The notes below the pieces were generated by a model. It was given only the letters and a program-made list of their open reading frames with translations, was not told the origin of the DNA and did no database searches. Below, one piece after another: positions 12,201 to 24,127 of a stretch of DNA of 64,000 bases. Location of the stretch: contig MU394070.1 in the NCBI GenBank assembly GCA_022578605.1, positions 248,001 to 312,000 of the forward strand, given 5' to 3'. Source of the DNA: Camillea tinctor (taxonomy: Eukaryota > Ascomycota > Sordariomycetes > Xylariales > Xylariaceae). The position numbers and the translations under genes are program-made. The first letter of the stretch is position 1. Each line of letters opens with the position of its first letter.

Positions 12201-15200
12201 ACTTGGAAGTGGCCGGTTGGTCAAGGCACTCGATGAAAAATCCCTCGATGACCTAGGGCGTCCACGTGGCCGCAGGACGTTTGTTTTGGGTGAAAAAACG
12301 TTACATTGGGGTCAATGGGATGCACAGGCATCTTCTGAATTTGGTATCGTATTCGACTGGGTAGTTGAGTACCTGTTTTCGGACATTCCCCGCGCTGATC
12401 TAGGCTCTGTGACCGTCTTACAGGCTACAGATTTCATCTTAGACTATCTCCAAGGGTTTGTAGCTTTCCCCGAATCAGAAAGTGCAAAGCTCTTCATTGG
12501 TCGATTTCTAGAGGTCCTCCAGAGCTTCCAACGAAGAATAGATGCCCCCTCAGCCAGTTTTCGTAACCAAATACGCCCTTTGATTGAAGTTCTGAGCCGG
12601 GTATTGGTTATCAATTTGCAGGCCCTGCGGATTTGCCAGAAGTTCAATCTGTTGTCCGAAGTGTTCCAGGTAGAAGAAATATTGAAACGGATAGCCAAGA
12701 CTACCGCCCAGCAACTTCTGGGAACAGACCTTAGTGATCTGCGAGCACTATACGATGATTTGCAACAATCATCTTTCCGAGAAAAGGGGCTTCGAAACGA
12801 CCGGTATTCAGTCATATGTTGGGTTACCCTCATTAGAGTCCTCGAGGAAGCCCGAATACCTAGATCTGGGTTTTGGGATATTGTGGCGCCTGTGCTGTTG
12901 CATAAAGATGCAGATTCGTCTGTTGATGCCCATGTTTTCGAGCGAGCATGGCACAACCTATTCACTCTTCTCCCCCTCGGAGAATTCGACAATGCGGGGA
13001 TTGTCCTGCCGGGAATCAGACACACGATCCCCTTGGAAGGGTGGACCATACCCCAGAGGCTATTGAAGCGCGTTTTCCAACTTTATAAGACCAATTCGCG
13101 GCAATCACCAAGCTTCAACGATTACTGCCGGGGTCTTGTGAGTCGTTGCCACTTCCTCGTGGAACAGTGGGGATGGCGCAGATGCAATGCAATAATAGGC
13201 ACTATCTTTGACTTCTTTGCTGCCCAAGACCTTTCGCACCTACGGAACGAGGAGGTTTACACATCTCCACAGTTTCTAGAGCATCTTACAGGGTCACCGG
13301 CACTCGCCATCCTGCCCGAGGACCGATGTTTCCATATCTTTTTAAAGCTTCTAGCCCTGTCTATCAAGAGACTAAGGAAGTTCGGATTACTCAAAGATGT
13401 CAAGAATCTGGTAGCTCGAGTACTACCAAATCACAACCGACAGCACGACAAGGAGAAAGATGTACACGAAACCGAATTGGCTGCGCTGCGCAATCACCAT
13501 GATCTTTTATGCACCCTTTTCTGGGCTGCGCCAGCGGAGCTGCGCCCGTCCGTCCAGACGATTGAGAAATTAGTGGTGCCTGCTAGTTCTCATAAAGAAG
13601 CATGCCTAATAAGCTTACGAGCTTGGTGTCAGCTATCACGATTCGTCGTGTCGTCTTGCGAAGATATCTCGGCATACAAGCCCTTTGCGGATTGGCAAAG
13701 GAACATCTTTCAACAGGTGTTGGAGCAGTATCTATCTGTTGAATCCGACATTCAACAGCAATTTTTGAGGATCTCCAAGGATACCACAAGAAGCATTAGC
13801 GAGGATATGAAGAATCAGGTCATAAAGATGAACAAGAAGGCCACTATGGATGTGCTTCACTTCTCGATGAAAGCCTTTCTAGATGTCCTCCAACAAACCC
13901 CAACTCTAGGTGCAGCCTCTGGGGCCTTAAATAGCTGTTAGTCAACACACTATCTATCTTTGAGGAAAAGCTAACCATCTCTAGATCAATTGGATCAAAC
14001 GTTCACCCGACTATCCTTTTCGTCTGCTGATTCGGATTGGAGCAGCCTTCGGGTTAGCCTAGATATCCTCGACTGCTATCTTAAGCGGATTGAGGATTTT
14101 GAACAGCAGGGAAGTGCGAATGCAGAGCACTCTTGGCACGGCGAAGATGCTGTCATGGTAAGCCGATATCAAGCTCATCATGGCTGTCTCTAACGAAGTT
14201 TAGCTCCTGGAACGAAAAATCGCTGCGCCCTATTTCTCGATGACTCGTGGGCTTGTTTCCATGGGTATCAAAGATATAGTAGCTGAGATCACCGGTGAAA
14301 GAGCGTTGTGCCTTGAACAAGCGATCTCTGTTGCAGGGCGGATTGCCATCCGCTTGATCCATGCCCGCCTTTCAGTAAGTCTACTTATGTATTCAGTCAT
14401 CTTCTATGCTAACAATTTAGCGTCCATCACATTTTTTCGGGACAGGCAAATATCACATATTCCCCGATTTCCCGAAGGCTATCACTTCACCATCCAGAAG
14501 ATATATACCCCTATTCCTATCTATGTTAATAGAGGGCAGGGTGGTTGACCTCAAGGTACGATTATTCCGGAGCGAAGTTAAAAATCTAGCTCACTAATAG
14601 CCCTGTAGGATCTTGGAGACTCAAACCTTGGCCTGTATCTCGGCGAGATAGTTAAACCATTTGAGTACTTGGCCTACGAGAATCATCTTGCTGCGGCAAT
14701 GAAACAGTCTGGCGACTTGTATATGAAAAATGCGATAGTGGAAATGGGAAACAGTCCTGATTACAATTCAAATCGCGACTTATTCACCCGTAGGTATCTT
14801 CTGATATTAGTGTTTGAGTATCTAGCTAATTGTTTGGTAGATACCATTACTGCAATGCGGAAGACTCTTCGATCTGCGGAACCGAGTCGAAAGCCACAAT
14901 TGCAAATACAGCTTTCCAAGGCTTTACGTGCTACAATGGACCGAATGAAGCTTGATCTGAAGTCGATGACTCTTAACACGACAGAGCATATAAACCACAT
15001 CGAATTTGTCCGATCCATTATCTCCCTCATTAGATCACAGGATCTCTGCCCAGTCGATTCGTTCTTTTACCAGATCAGCGCGGAGTACTCACCCTCTAGT
15101 GAAGACCCTCGACTACAGACTGCCGGCATTCTTGCTTGGGGTCTCAAGTTAGAAGAAGGTGACACAAAGGCCATCTCAGGCCTTTTCTATCTACTTTTCC

Positions 15201-16060
15201 CGAGCTTTAAGCTCGCACTGGCAAACAATAAACTAGCCAATGAATCGGCCATCCTCGAGCAGGCCATGGGAAACAAATACGTATACTCGTTCATGCTGGG
15301 GAAAATGCTCCCTGCAGTGATCAAAGCGGTATCTCAGATGCCCGAAGGATGGCTATTACTGGATACCTATGTGGGCGCTTTTCGTGCGCAGTTCACGTCA
15401 GCTTGTATTCACAGAGACATGGGGCGGGATAGCGTAGTTGAACTATTGGCGCTAGTTGATTTCATCGTGGCAGGCATTCGGCATATCCAAGCTTTGGAAG
15501 TTTTTGAATTACTTCCAGAGCATCTTCATATCCTAGCCGTCATGACCAGCCTTCTCAACCTGGTTTCCCCATCGCTAGCAGCATGCCTCATCAATGAACC
15601 GGCATCGCAAACAGCAGATGACATTGCGAGATCAATTGAGGCCATGACTGGATTCACTCGAGCAGCTGGCGTGTACTTATCTGACGTACTAGATGAGATC
15701 ACCCCCGAGCAAGCATTGACTGTGGACCCAACTCGTCTTTTTGAGGGAATCGGGGGAGAAGATGAGCAGCATACGTCGCACGACGGTAACGAGCATATTG
15801 ATAGATTTACAAAGCATATGGTACAAGATATAAGAGATAATTGGATTCGAAACGGGACAAACCTGACGGTACGCGGTCCTTCAAGACCCCAGGGGCCTTC
15901 GTCGACCCAATCGGGACAAGGGACTCCGATGCCCGGGTGGAAACCAAGAGAGCTCGTGCAGCATCTGAGCGAGCAGATCCGGGCCTGGAATTATGCTAAC
16001 GATGCGACGGTGCCGGTCACGAGGCCGAATGAAGTACCGCTTGATGATTATATGTTTTAG
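9259..16060 (+). CDS. mms22: Mms22/Mus7-family replication-fork repair protein
   Basis: Mms22/Mus7 helps stalled or damaged replication forks recover, acting with the Rtt101-Mms1 cullin ubiquitin ligase in yeasts. Five exons: 9259-13936, 13985-14157, 14204-14374, 14421-14555 and 14609-16060. All junctions keep frame and give 2202 aa, in the size range of filamentous-fungal homologues. The first ~900 residues are disordered, with acidic, Pro-rich and Lys/Arg-rich stretches. The recognisable N-terminal block is RYGRSLRPRKPIQEHPYLLE followed by YSKTLKSHGVRPVRM. The conserved C-terminal half begins near LLGLGPFGTHYTQHFEIFPL (about 950) and is predicted all-helical; later blocks include RPSHFFGTGKYHIFPDF and LGLYLGEIVKPFEYLAYENH. 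The short final introns (46-53 bp) are typical. No other gene overlaps. Identity rests on the two conserved blocks. Confidence 0.88.
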
Positions 16061-16644
16061 ATGTATCATTTAGGAAGGATGGGAGGCTTCAAAAAAGAAA
16101 GGGGGGTAGGTTGGTGATATTAGGTACATAGTGAGTTTTTATATATTGGGATTGGTACTACAGCTGTTGCTGTGGTATAGACCTGATGAGACTTGATTAA
16201 AGAAAAAAAAGGAGGAATGTTTCCTAAACGCATATGAGATACCATTTTACGCATGTATTCAATTAAATAGGTAGGTATGTAGGTATATAAACTAAAGGCA
16301 ATGAATAATACCTGCTAAGTACTGATTTAACCTACATGAGAACGGGATACACTTGCTGACTTGACACTTGAATCTATACCTAGCTGCCTAGGTACTCCGT
16401 ACATGCTTAGGTAAGGTAAGGTGAGGGCGCTCGGACCATGATGTAGTAGAGCATCCCGGGTTTCTCCAACTACGTAATATCCACAGGGGGTTATGCAGAT
16501 TACCTAAAGATTAGGTACCTAGGTACCTTTTAAAAAAAACGGTTCAAATTGAATTAAAAAGTTGCAAATCGATTTTCTTGACTCGACAAGTTCGAACAAG
16601 AAAGCCATGCATTCGCTTGCTCATAACGAGCACCAATTCTCCGA
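16061..16644. other. Intergenic region between tandem plus-strand genes
   Basis: Contains the mms22 3' end and the promoter of the AAA ATPase gene. Visible motifs are TAGGTAGGTATGTAGGTA (16269-16286), CCTAGGTACTCCGTAC (16387-16402) and ATTAGGTACCTAGGTACC (16510-16527), the same palindrome family found elsewhere in the window. No gene seen. Confidence 0.55.
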
Positions 16645-19600
16645 ATGTATAGTCAATGGCTCCGTGCCTTTCGCTCAGCGGCACTGAACCAACGACAACT
16701 GCGTCCTTCAACGCGCTTTGCCCGATCCTTCCACGCGTCCCAAGTTGCGAGAGCTACTGACGATAGCGGTAGTAATCCTATTATTCCTAGCAGTCCTGCC
16801 AATCCCGGCATTCCTAGTAATCCTAGCCCACGAGATGACGGTGACGGTGGTAACAAGCCCAACGGGGAACCTAGAGAGGAACCTAGAGAGGAACCTAGAG
16901 AGGAACCTAAAGAGGAACCCAAGGAACCCAAAGAACCCAATAAGGCCAATCCGGCGGGCGAATCTGCAGATCCCGAAACCATCAGTGAGAATCTGTTTGG
17001 AGAGAATGGACTGAGCATCAATGGAGAGAGCCAGGGTCGTAAGAGACCGGGACAGAGCAGCGGTTCGTACGTGAGACCGAGGACGGCGCGGGCCCGTAGG
17101 GAAGAACTACCCCCTATTAACTTGCCCAAGTCCTTCCTGTCTTCAGCTGTTGATCTATACGGTTCTGCGGTTGAAAATCCCGAGTCAGGCCCTGAGACTG
17201 ATGTGAAAGTACCGCTATATGCTGCCCCCGAAGCAAGATTGCGGGGACCAAAAAACTGGTCGGATCTTAACCTGAAGACATTCGAGGCTACAGCCTGGAC
17301 AGAGCAGTCTGCTGAAGAAGCAATAAAGATCTTAGAACCTGGAACTGGAAGAGATCCTGCATTGATTTCAAGAAGGGGTGATATCATGGTTGCTGCAGCT
17401 TATTGCTCCGTAGCAGCACAGATCGAGGCTAGCCACGGGGAGGACTCAGCTGCCACGTTCTTTAAACCTGGAAATATCCCCAATCCTGACCATTTGTCTC
17501 GAGTCTTAAATTATACAAGTTCTATAACTGAACCCGAACCTCACGGTTTGAATCGCATCAGGCAGGTTGTTGATGTGGTAATAGACGATGCTGACTCCCA
17601 GCCTGGTGTTGGCGTACACCACCCCGCTCTGCTTGAGGAAATTATTATGGCTATCAGAGCCGACCTCTTAGTTCCAGCACCGAGTAACATCAAGACCTCA
17701 GATGTCCAACGGCCTGTCACAATTATAAATGTGCACGATTTCCCGGGCTTCTCTGCCCCCCGGGACATTATTCGATACGCGGCTAAAAAATTGGGGGCTC
17801 ATGTGGTGCATATACAACCAAGTGATATTGCCTACATAGTTGGAAACTATCTTTCTCAGGACTGTGTAAGGGCACCTGGCGCTATCTCACAACTAGCTTA
17901 CAAGGTTGGTCTCCTCAACGGCAGGCTACACGCGCAACCGACCGAGGAAGATGAAGAGATCACAGAGGAAGGCATACTTATAATACGACCTGAAAGAAGC
18001 AGGAAAGAAGCAAAAAGGAGTATGTCTCTAATGGAGGACTTGCTTAACCCTGGGAACCGCGGGAAGTCAGAGGAAATGTGGGAGGAGTTGAAAGTTACCG
18101 CCGCTCTTGAAGAAATTGTGCACGCGGCTGACGGCGAAACCGGAAACCATAAACCTGTTATCATTCATCTTGGGGAATTCACCGCTATGAACATGGACAT
18201 TGATTCGGGTTCATTGCTTGTTACTAAGCTGAGGAAAATCGTCGACAATCTCTGGATAGAGGGCCGACAGATAGTTTTAGTCGGCTCTGCATCCACTGGA
18301 GGTACACCGAGGTCTTACCAGAGGGCCCTAAGAGCGTCAGACGGCAAGGAACGAGTAATTCACCTCCGCGCTCTTCCAGATGTGCAAAGTAGTATAGAGG
18401 AAGCATGGCTCAAGTGGGAAAGACGAGACTACCTACGAGAGAACGATGGGAACATCGCAAAGGTCTTACTATCAATGTTGGAACGGACACCGGATGAATC
18501 GGCGTTGTCTATCCGAACCGTCGGGCTTACTAAAATAGACCCTGAGAAGCTACCAGAGTCGTGGTCTCATGGCATGTTACCACTGAGTGAAGTGTATCGC
18601 ATCGCGACGATCATGGTTGGAGCCAGTGGCTCCAATGATGCAGCCAATGTGTTCAACGCCGAAACCTTGGAAAAAGCCGCGACAATGATCGCTGCTATAG
18701 AGAAGGCTAAAGAAAGCTTCCCCCATCCTAGTTCCAAGCGCCCAGCCAGTAGGGGCACGGGGAAGGAATCAAGGCCTGGATACCTCCCAAGCATGAGGAA
18801 ATCCGAGTCTGGCGGGGATAATCACGAGGAGAGTTTATTATCTGGCCTCGTGAATGCGCAGGACATCCGAACGACCTTCAAAGATATCCATGCGCCCAAG
18901 GAAACGATCGACTCCATCAAAATGCTGACGACACTGTCTCTGGTCCGCCCCGAGGCGTTTTCCTACGGCGTTCTAGCCACGGATCGAATACCCGGCTGCC
19001 TACTATACGGACCGCCCGGAACCGGAAAAACGCTACTAGCCAAAGCAGTCGCCAAGGAGAGTGGGGCTAACATGATCGAGATCAGCGGGGCTACCATCAA
19101 TAATATGTACGTAGGCGAGAGCGAGAAGAACGTGCGGGCGCTGTTCGCGCTGGCCCGGAAGCGCGAGCCGATGGTGATATTCATCGACGAGGCGGACGCG
19201 CTGCTGGGGGCGCGCGGCGGGCGCGAAAACGCGGCTAAGCGCGAGACCCTCAACCAGTTTCTGCGCGAATGGGACGGCATGGATAAGATGAAGGCGTTCA
19301 TCATGGTAGCCACGAACCGGCCCTTCGACCTCGACGAGGCAGTCCTGCGCCGACTGCCGCGAAAACTGCTCATCGACCTGCCCCTCGAGAAGGACCGCGC
19401 CGCCATCCTGCGCATCCACTTAAAGGACGAGCTGCTCGACGAGGCGGAAGTGAGCATCGAGGACCTCGCCCGCAGAACGCCGCTGTACTCGGGCTCAGAC
19501 CTGAAGAACGTGTGCGTGGCGGCGGCGATGGCGGCGGTTAAGGAACAGCTCGAGCTGGAAGTGAGAGAAAAGGAAGAAGCAAATTCGGAAACGGAAGGGA

Positions 19601-19833
19601 AGGAAAAGGAGACGCCCAAGCGCGTACTAGCCGCCAGACACTTCGACGCGGCCCTCCACGAGATCGGCGCCAGCGTCAGCGAGGACATGGCCACGCTCGC
19701 GGCTATCAGGAAGTTCGACCAGAAGTACGGCGATAACCTCACGGCGAGAAAGAAGAGGAGGGGGGGTATGGGCTTTGGGGTCCTGCCTGAGGCGGTGGAT
19801 GCGGAGGGGGGGAGGGTCAGGGGGAAGTGGTGA
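16645..19833 (+). CDS. Mitochondrial AAA ATPase with a degenerate first ATPase-like module
   Basis: Single exon, 1062 aa. The N-terminus (MYSQWLRAFRSAALNQRQLR, then FARSFHASQ) is a strong mitochondrial presequence. Residues about 73-95 are a Glu/Pro/Arg repeat (REEP four times, then KEEP, KEPK). The C-terminal AAA domain has CLLYGPPGTGKTLLAKAVA (Walker A 789-796), YVGESEKNVRALF, VIFIDEADALL (Walker B, Asp848/Glu849), ATNRPFDLDEAVLRRLPRK (sensor 1 region and arginine fingers) and YSGSDLKNVCVAAAM (sensor 2 region). FLREWDGM matches the meiotic/Msp1-like AAA clade. A middle region (about 355-580) contains VTIINVHDFPGF, PVIIHLGEFTAMN and IVLVGSASTGG, which look like the beta strands of a second ATPase fold without a Walker A. 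Final residues are basic and Gly-rich. The substrate is unknown; matrix or inner-membrane location is inferred. Confidence 0.85.
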   Translation: MYSQWLRAFRSAALNQRQLRPSTRFARSFHASQVARATDDSGSNPIIPSSPANPGIPSNPSPRDDGDGGNKPNGEPREEPREEPREEPKEEPKEPKEPNKANPAGESADPETISENLFGENGLSINGESQGRKRPGQSSGSYVRPRTARARREELPPINLPKSFLSSAVDLYGSAVENPESGPETDVKVPLYAAPEARLRGPKNWSDLNLKTFEATAWTEQSAEEAIKILEPGTGRDPALISRRGDIMVAAAYCSVAAQIEASHGEDSAATFFKPGNIPNPDHLSRVLNYTSSITEPEPHGLNRIRQVVDVVIDDADSQPGVGVHHPALLEEIIMAIRADLLVPAPSNIKTSDVQRPVTIINVHDFPGFSAPRDIIRYAAKKLGAHVVHIQPSDIAYIVGNYLSQDCVRAPGAISQLAYKVGLLNGRLHAQPTEEDEEITEEGILIIRPERSRKEAKRSMSLMEDLLNPGNRGKSEEMWEELKVTAALEEIVHAADGETGNHKPVIIHLGEFTAMNMDIDSGSLLVTKLRKIVDNLWIEGRQIVLVGSASTGGTPRSYQRALRASDGKERVIHLRALPDVQSSIEEAWLKWERRDYLRENDGNIAKVLLSMLERTPDESALSIRTVGLTKIDPEKLPESWSHGMLPLSEVYRIATIMVGASGSNDAANVFNAETLEKAATMIAAIEKAKESFPHPSSKRPASRGTGKESRPGYLPSMRKSESGGDNHEESLLSGLVNAQDIRTTFKDIHAPKETIDSIKMLTTLSLVRPEAFSYGVLATDRIPGCLLYGPPGTGKTLLAKAVAKESGANMIEISGATINNMYVGESEKNVRALFALARKREPMVIFIDEADALLGARGGRENAAKRETLNQFLREWDGMDKMKAFIMVATNRPFDLDEAVLRRLPRKLLIDLPLEKDRAAILRIHLKDELLDEAEVSIEDLARRTPLYSGSDLKNVCVAAAMAAVKEQLELEVREKEEANSETEGKEKETPKRVLAARHFDAALHEIGASVSEDMATLAAIRKFDQKYGDNLTARKKRRGGMGFGVLPEAVDAEGGRVRGKW

Positions 19834-20973
19834 GGGTGAGGGCCGGGAGCTGGGCGGGGGAAAGGGGGGAAGGGGGCTAGGTTAAGCTTTTTTTTCCTGT
19901 TTCACATACTTGTTGTCTCTGTCTCTCATAGCGAGGATGGTTGGGTTATGGGAGGATGGAAGGGAGGGGTGGATAGGTAGGGGGGATTGGTACGGGATGG
20001 GATGGGATGGGTTGTATAGATTAGCTAGGCAGATAGGTAGGCGGGAAAGAAGCAAAGAATGAAGTGAAATAAATGGTATATCGCTTTTATATACGTGAAT
20101 GGTTTGGAGGCACATAAGAGATTGATTTCTAAACTATCGATCTGCGAAGCAGAAGGGGGACGAGCCCCCCTTATATACACTAAAGAGTGGAGCGTATGCT
20201 CCAGGGTGCCAAGATCGCTGGGTCACGTGATCGCCCCATGTGTGTACCTACGCTCCTGGGAATGCCTTCATACCCGACATGGTAGAAGAATAAGTGGTTG
20301 TTTTTTTTTCAGAGGGGCTTTTATGGCAGGGAATAGAAAGGCGATGCTGCCTACTAGTACTACTTGCTGAGGTTGAGGTTGAGGGAGGGGAGGGGGGGGG
20401 GGGCGAGGGGGGATTGATGGTGTGGTGAAGTGGTGGGGCTGTGAGGCTGTCTTCTCTTCTTTTCCCCATCTCCCCCCCCCTTTTTTTTTTCTCCCTTATG
20501 TTTTTCTGTCTCTATCTTTGGTCCTTGCCTCTTTGTTTCCCTACTTTTTAAAAAAAATTCTTTTTTTAGGGGCGGGGGGAAGGGGGGTGAGAGAGAACAG
20601 GTGGGTAAGGGGAAATGGAAATGAGGATTTCTTGCTCTGAAAGGGGAGTGTATGGTGTTGCGTCTTGGCTGGGGTGAAGAGGGGGAGGGGTAGGTAGGGA
20701 GGTAGCTAGATGATTCAGAATTGGGGGTTTCTGCGCGATACCTTTGACTCGGTTGGTATGGATAATGGGTTGCTCTAGTACTTATTGTGATATTTGGGTG
20801 TAGATGAGTAGGTGGTGAGAGAGGTGAGTGAGGTGAGGTCAAGGAATAGGGGGTAGGCGGTGTTAGTGGGAGGGAGAGGGATATAATGTCCATGTGTATG
20901 TCAGGAAGCAGTTTGGGAGATGGGATGGATGTAGTGATATAACCTAGGTTATGTGAATGGATATGTTAGATAG

Positions 20974-21105
20974 TGTCGGGGGTTAGGAGGGAACAAAGAG
21001 AGATACTTGTATTTAAATAACAGTGGCATCCATAGTTGTAGTCAGTTCCTCGCACAACAACGTATTTGATTACTTAGCTAAGCATTTGCTTGGTCCCTCG
21101 TGACA
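20974..21105 (+). repeat. Solo-LTR-like dispersed repeat, family 1, copy A
   Basis: 132 bp starting TGTCGGGGGTTAGGAGGGAA and ending CTTGGTCCCTCGTGACA. Homologous to 35363-35489 (inverted) and 48101-48221. Shared internal blocks include CATCCATAGTTG(T/C)AGTC and CACAACAACG. The ends form the inverted repeat TGTC(A)...TGACA, as in LTRs. I see no matching target duplication (GATAG left, GAAGG right), so this copy is old or truncated. Confidence 0.6.
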
Positions 21106-21598
21106 GAAGGTAAGAGGTTATGCTTAGTTTTAGGGGAGGTAGGTATTGTTACTGAGGGTGGCGGGCGGGAAAATCAGGAACCATAGGAACCATACATCGA
21201 GGGGTTTAACTTGAGTGTGTATGTACAATAGAAGGGCGTCGAGTTTAAAGGGGCAACTTTTCTCTCTTATTTTCTTTTCTCCTCTCTTGAGTAGTTGGTT
21301 ACTCTGACAGGGCTCGAAGGCTGGATGTCACGCTGTAGTCTGATATGAATCGGTCCCTCGTGCTCGAGTATAATTGGAGGTCGTTAGTTGGTGTCCCCTA
21401 TATACAGTGAACTGCATAGGTCATACATGTCTTTGTATATTATTTTCCCCCTCTCCGCCTTTCTTGCCCTTTTGTAAATTGTAGATGTATTTGATTTTAC
21501 GTTTTCGCCTTTTTTTTCACTTTCATGTCTTACCTCAGGGATCAACTTCATATTTATAGGATACTAGGATTATTACGTCACCGCTGATGACTTAGCAG

Positions 21599-21736
21599 GC
21601 CTAGTTATTAGTTCTCCTTTTTGGTTTCACTGTCATTCTCTCTCTCTCTCTCTCTCTCACGTATAGCTCCATGGCACGGCAATATATCCCGTTATGCCCA
21701 GAGCCCTGTGTGTGTCCTAGGGGGTTATCCCCCACA
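21599..21736 (-). repeat. LTR-like dispersed repeat, family 2, copy 1
   Basis: On the minus strand it begins TGTGGGGGATAACCCCCTAG, a terminal hairpin (GGGGG-ATAA-CCCCC), then ACACACACAGGGCTCTGGGC. It shares this block, and further on a GGAGAACTA segment, with 32105-32247. The (TC)n stretch inside has expanded differently in the two copies. The full boundary on the distal side is uncertain. Confidence 0.55.
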
Positions 21737-22736
21737 AGGATTGTGACCAGAAATCAATAGAGCGCTTTTTTTTCTTTGATTTCATTTACTTTCCCCTTTT
21801 GCCTATCATGTATGAGTTGACTTAGGCCGGTGCGTTGGTACATATACTGGTGTATGCAGGAATATTGATTTGCTATCTACAACCTACCTACATACCTCAC
21901 TACCTGGTACCTTGGTTATAATATCCCCTTCCATATCCATATGTTCTGCTGACTTATCGCGTTGGTAACCTTGTTGGAACGTTATGTAGTATTGATGACT
22001 TGGTTACGTTACCTCATCCCCTTTCCCCTTTGCTCCTTGTTGTAGAGGTCTCACGCAAATAAGGCTGCTTCATACATCATGCCAAAAAGGGTCAAGACTT
22101 TTAGGGTAAGGGATGATGCCATTGTCTCTTCTTTTTGTGCCAAATGTTAGGTATCTCGAATACTAATATCCAATCAATCCAATAGGACAGTATAGCCTCG
22201 CCATTTTGAAATTAATTCTACGACACTGCAAAGCTTGGCTACAACTGTGACTCTAATAAAGCTTCGTATGCATCGAAAGTAGTAGAGAGGTTGGGTCTGG
22301 TATGTTAAAATCCAATAACCTTGCATATATTTGAAGGGGGTTCTGCAAGTCGTCTCAGCTGCAATTTTGGGTTGCGGAATGGCGCTCCCCTATTCGTCGC
22401 CTGATCTTCTACTTGCCACACAAATAGGGTGTGCGGTCGTTGATTAGGTCGTCTGACTGGTACACAAGCATATCACAATCTTTTATGCAGTTCAGAGACC
22501 AACGAGTATTCCTATTTCGACAGTCTCTCCTATTAAGCTGTCTTAAAGCAGCGAGGACGGGGTTCAGACCGCACACAAAGACTAGGTTATCCCCTTCTCT
22601 CACCATCATAGCTCGAACTACTACACAACAGCTCTTGAAATACCAAAATTCTCGTATGCCCAGCCTTCTTCTTTACCACAACCAATCACGGTGATCTGAA
22701 ATCCCTTGCCGCTTGAACCAAAGCGAGACGATAAAC

Positions 22737-24127
22737 ATGTCCGACTACCTCGAGAACTTCGACTTCGATGCCTACGTGGCCGCACACTCCCCGGACCCCT
22801 TCGACTTCGCTTGCCTTGATCAGCTGCCTTCTATTGAATCGGATGGCGTTGATGCCAACACTAACCGCCTACCTTCTGACCAAGAGGGCTTAGGCTCGCC
22901 TGATGTCAATGCTACGCCTATGGATCTGTGAGGTCTTTTTTTTTTTACCCTACCGCTAACAAATAGGGTATTTTTGTACAATACGATACACAGATTCTCC
23001 TTACTGGACGATAAAAATACCTTTCTGTAAGTAATTACTCTATTCGATGATTGGTTCTGGTTTCTCACCTGGCAGCTAGGCACACTTCCCACGGCCGGTA
23101 TGGCGGAACTATGTCTACCAATCAACCTCTGCTTCCAAATGCAACTGCCCTTATGTCTCCACAGCCCCAAGCATCACCCCGTTCCAATATATGTTCAAAA
23201 TGCCGCGAGAAGTCCCGATTCGCACATCAAGTCTGCGAACCTGCTCGGAGTAAAATTCAGGCGACCTTTGTCTGTGATTTTCCTGATTGCAATGCCTCGT
23301 TCATTTCCGACTCTTCTCTGAAGTCTCACATGACATTTCGCCATGAATCGGGACACCAAGAAGTAAAATGGACACATGAAAACGCATGTATCGAATGCGA
23401 TGAACCATTCCACTTCAAGTCATGGCTTGAGGAACATGCGCAGGATGGCGACCATAAACCTTTCGCTTGTACATGCGGAATGAAGTTTTCACTACACTTG
23501 CAATTACAGCGTCACATCGCAAGTCTCAACAAAGATGGATGTAAACTTTTTTGCAGTTTTCCAAAATGTCCCAGGAGCAAGCGGGGATTTTATCGTAACG
23601 ATCATCTCCTTCAACATCTTCGAGGGTATCACCGTTTAGATAGAAATGAGATTCAGAGGAGACACCCGACCCTTGAGATAAGGCCGTCTCGTGGCAAAGC
23701 CTGTCCTATAGTAGGATGCGAGTCGTACCGAGGAGAGGACTATTTCCGATTGGAATATGATGAAATGTGCCTAAAGTCTCCCTTTCCCACAATCGGAGTC
23801 TATAGGAAGCACATGAAAGAGGTCCACGAAGAGACACCGTTTCCATGTCCTATGCCCGGCTGTTATAGGATAGGGTCGAAGGGATATATGAAAGAGAAGG
23901 ACCTGGAGAAACACATAACTAATCATCATCAGGGGGAACCTCAACCTCCAATTGATTCTCGAGAGTATCGTTGTCGTCGAGACTGCAACAAAACTTTCTC
24001 GGATTTTACAGTCCATCAGAAACACGAAGTGTATCTCAATTGTGACATACACTGGATACCTGATGAAGAACGTGACGAGAAGGGCAGTCCTATTTCGTAT
24101 ACATTTCGGTACCGCCAGGGGTTGTAA
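22737..24127 (+). CDS. C2H2 zinc-finger protein, putative transcription factor
   Basis: Two exons, 22737-22927 and 23080-24127, give 412 aa. The intron uses donor GTGAGG and acceptor GCAGCTAG; the alternative acceptor four bases upstream (GCAG) would put a stop in frame, so CTAG was chosen. Exon 1 encodes an acidic start (MSDYLENFDFDAYVAAHSPD), which could be an activation region. Exon 2 encodes several atypical C2H2 fingers: FVCDFPDCNASF...H, CIECDEPFHFKSWLEEH, FACTCGMKFSLHLQLQRH, LFCSFPKCPRSKRGF...H, FPCPMPGCYRIGSKGY...H and YRCRRDCNKTF. Spacings vary, as in fungus-specific zinc-finger proteins of unknown target. A short ORF at 26048 carries a finger resembling the fifth one. DNA binding is inferred from the fingers only. 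Confidence 0.8.

Larger units (their letters stand above)
19834..22736. other. Long intergenic region with low complexity and repeat remnants
   Basis: About 2.9 kb. The section 19850-20900 is strongly strand-asymmetric (G/A-rich on plus, with G tracts at 20389-20402 and T/C tracts at 20450-20570). It may be a long 3' UTR plus a homopurine block; minus-strand frames here are low-complexity and not credible. It also carries one copy each of two dispersed repeats, annotated separately, and a (TC)n run at 21639-21658. The section 22300-22736 is the promoter/5' UTR of the zinc-finger gene. Confidence 0.6.

Noticed and set aside
20360..20893. 177-codon minus-strand frame rich in Pro/Ser/Thr and Lys
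   Set aside because: Arises from the homopurine/homopyrimidine bias of this stretch; no protein-like features.
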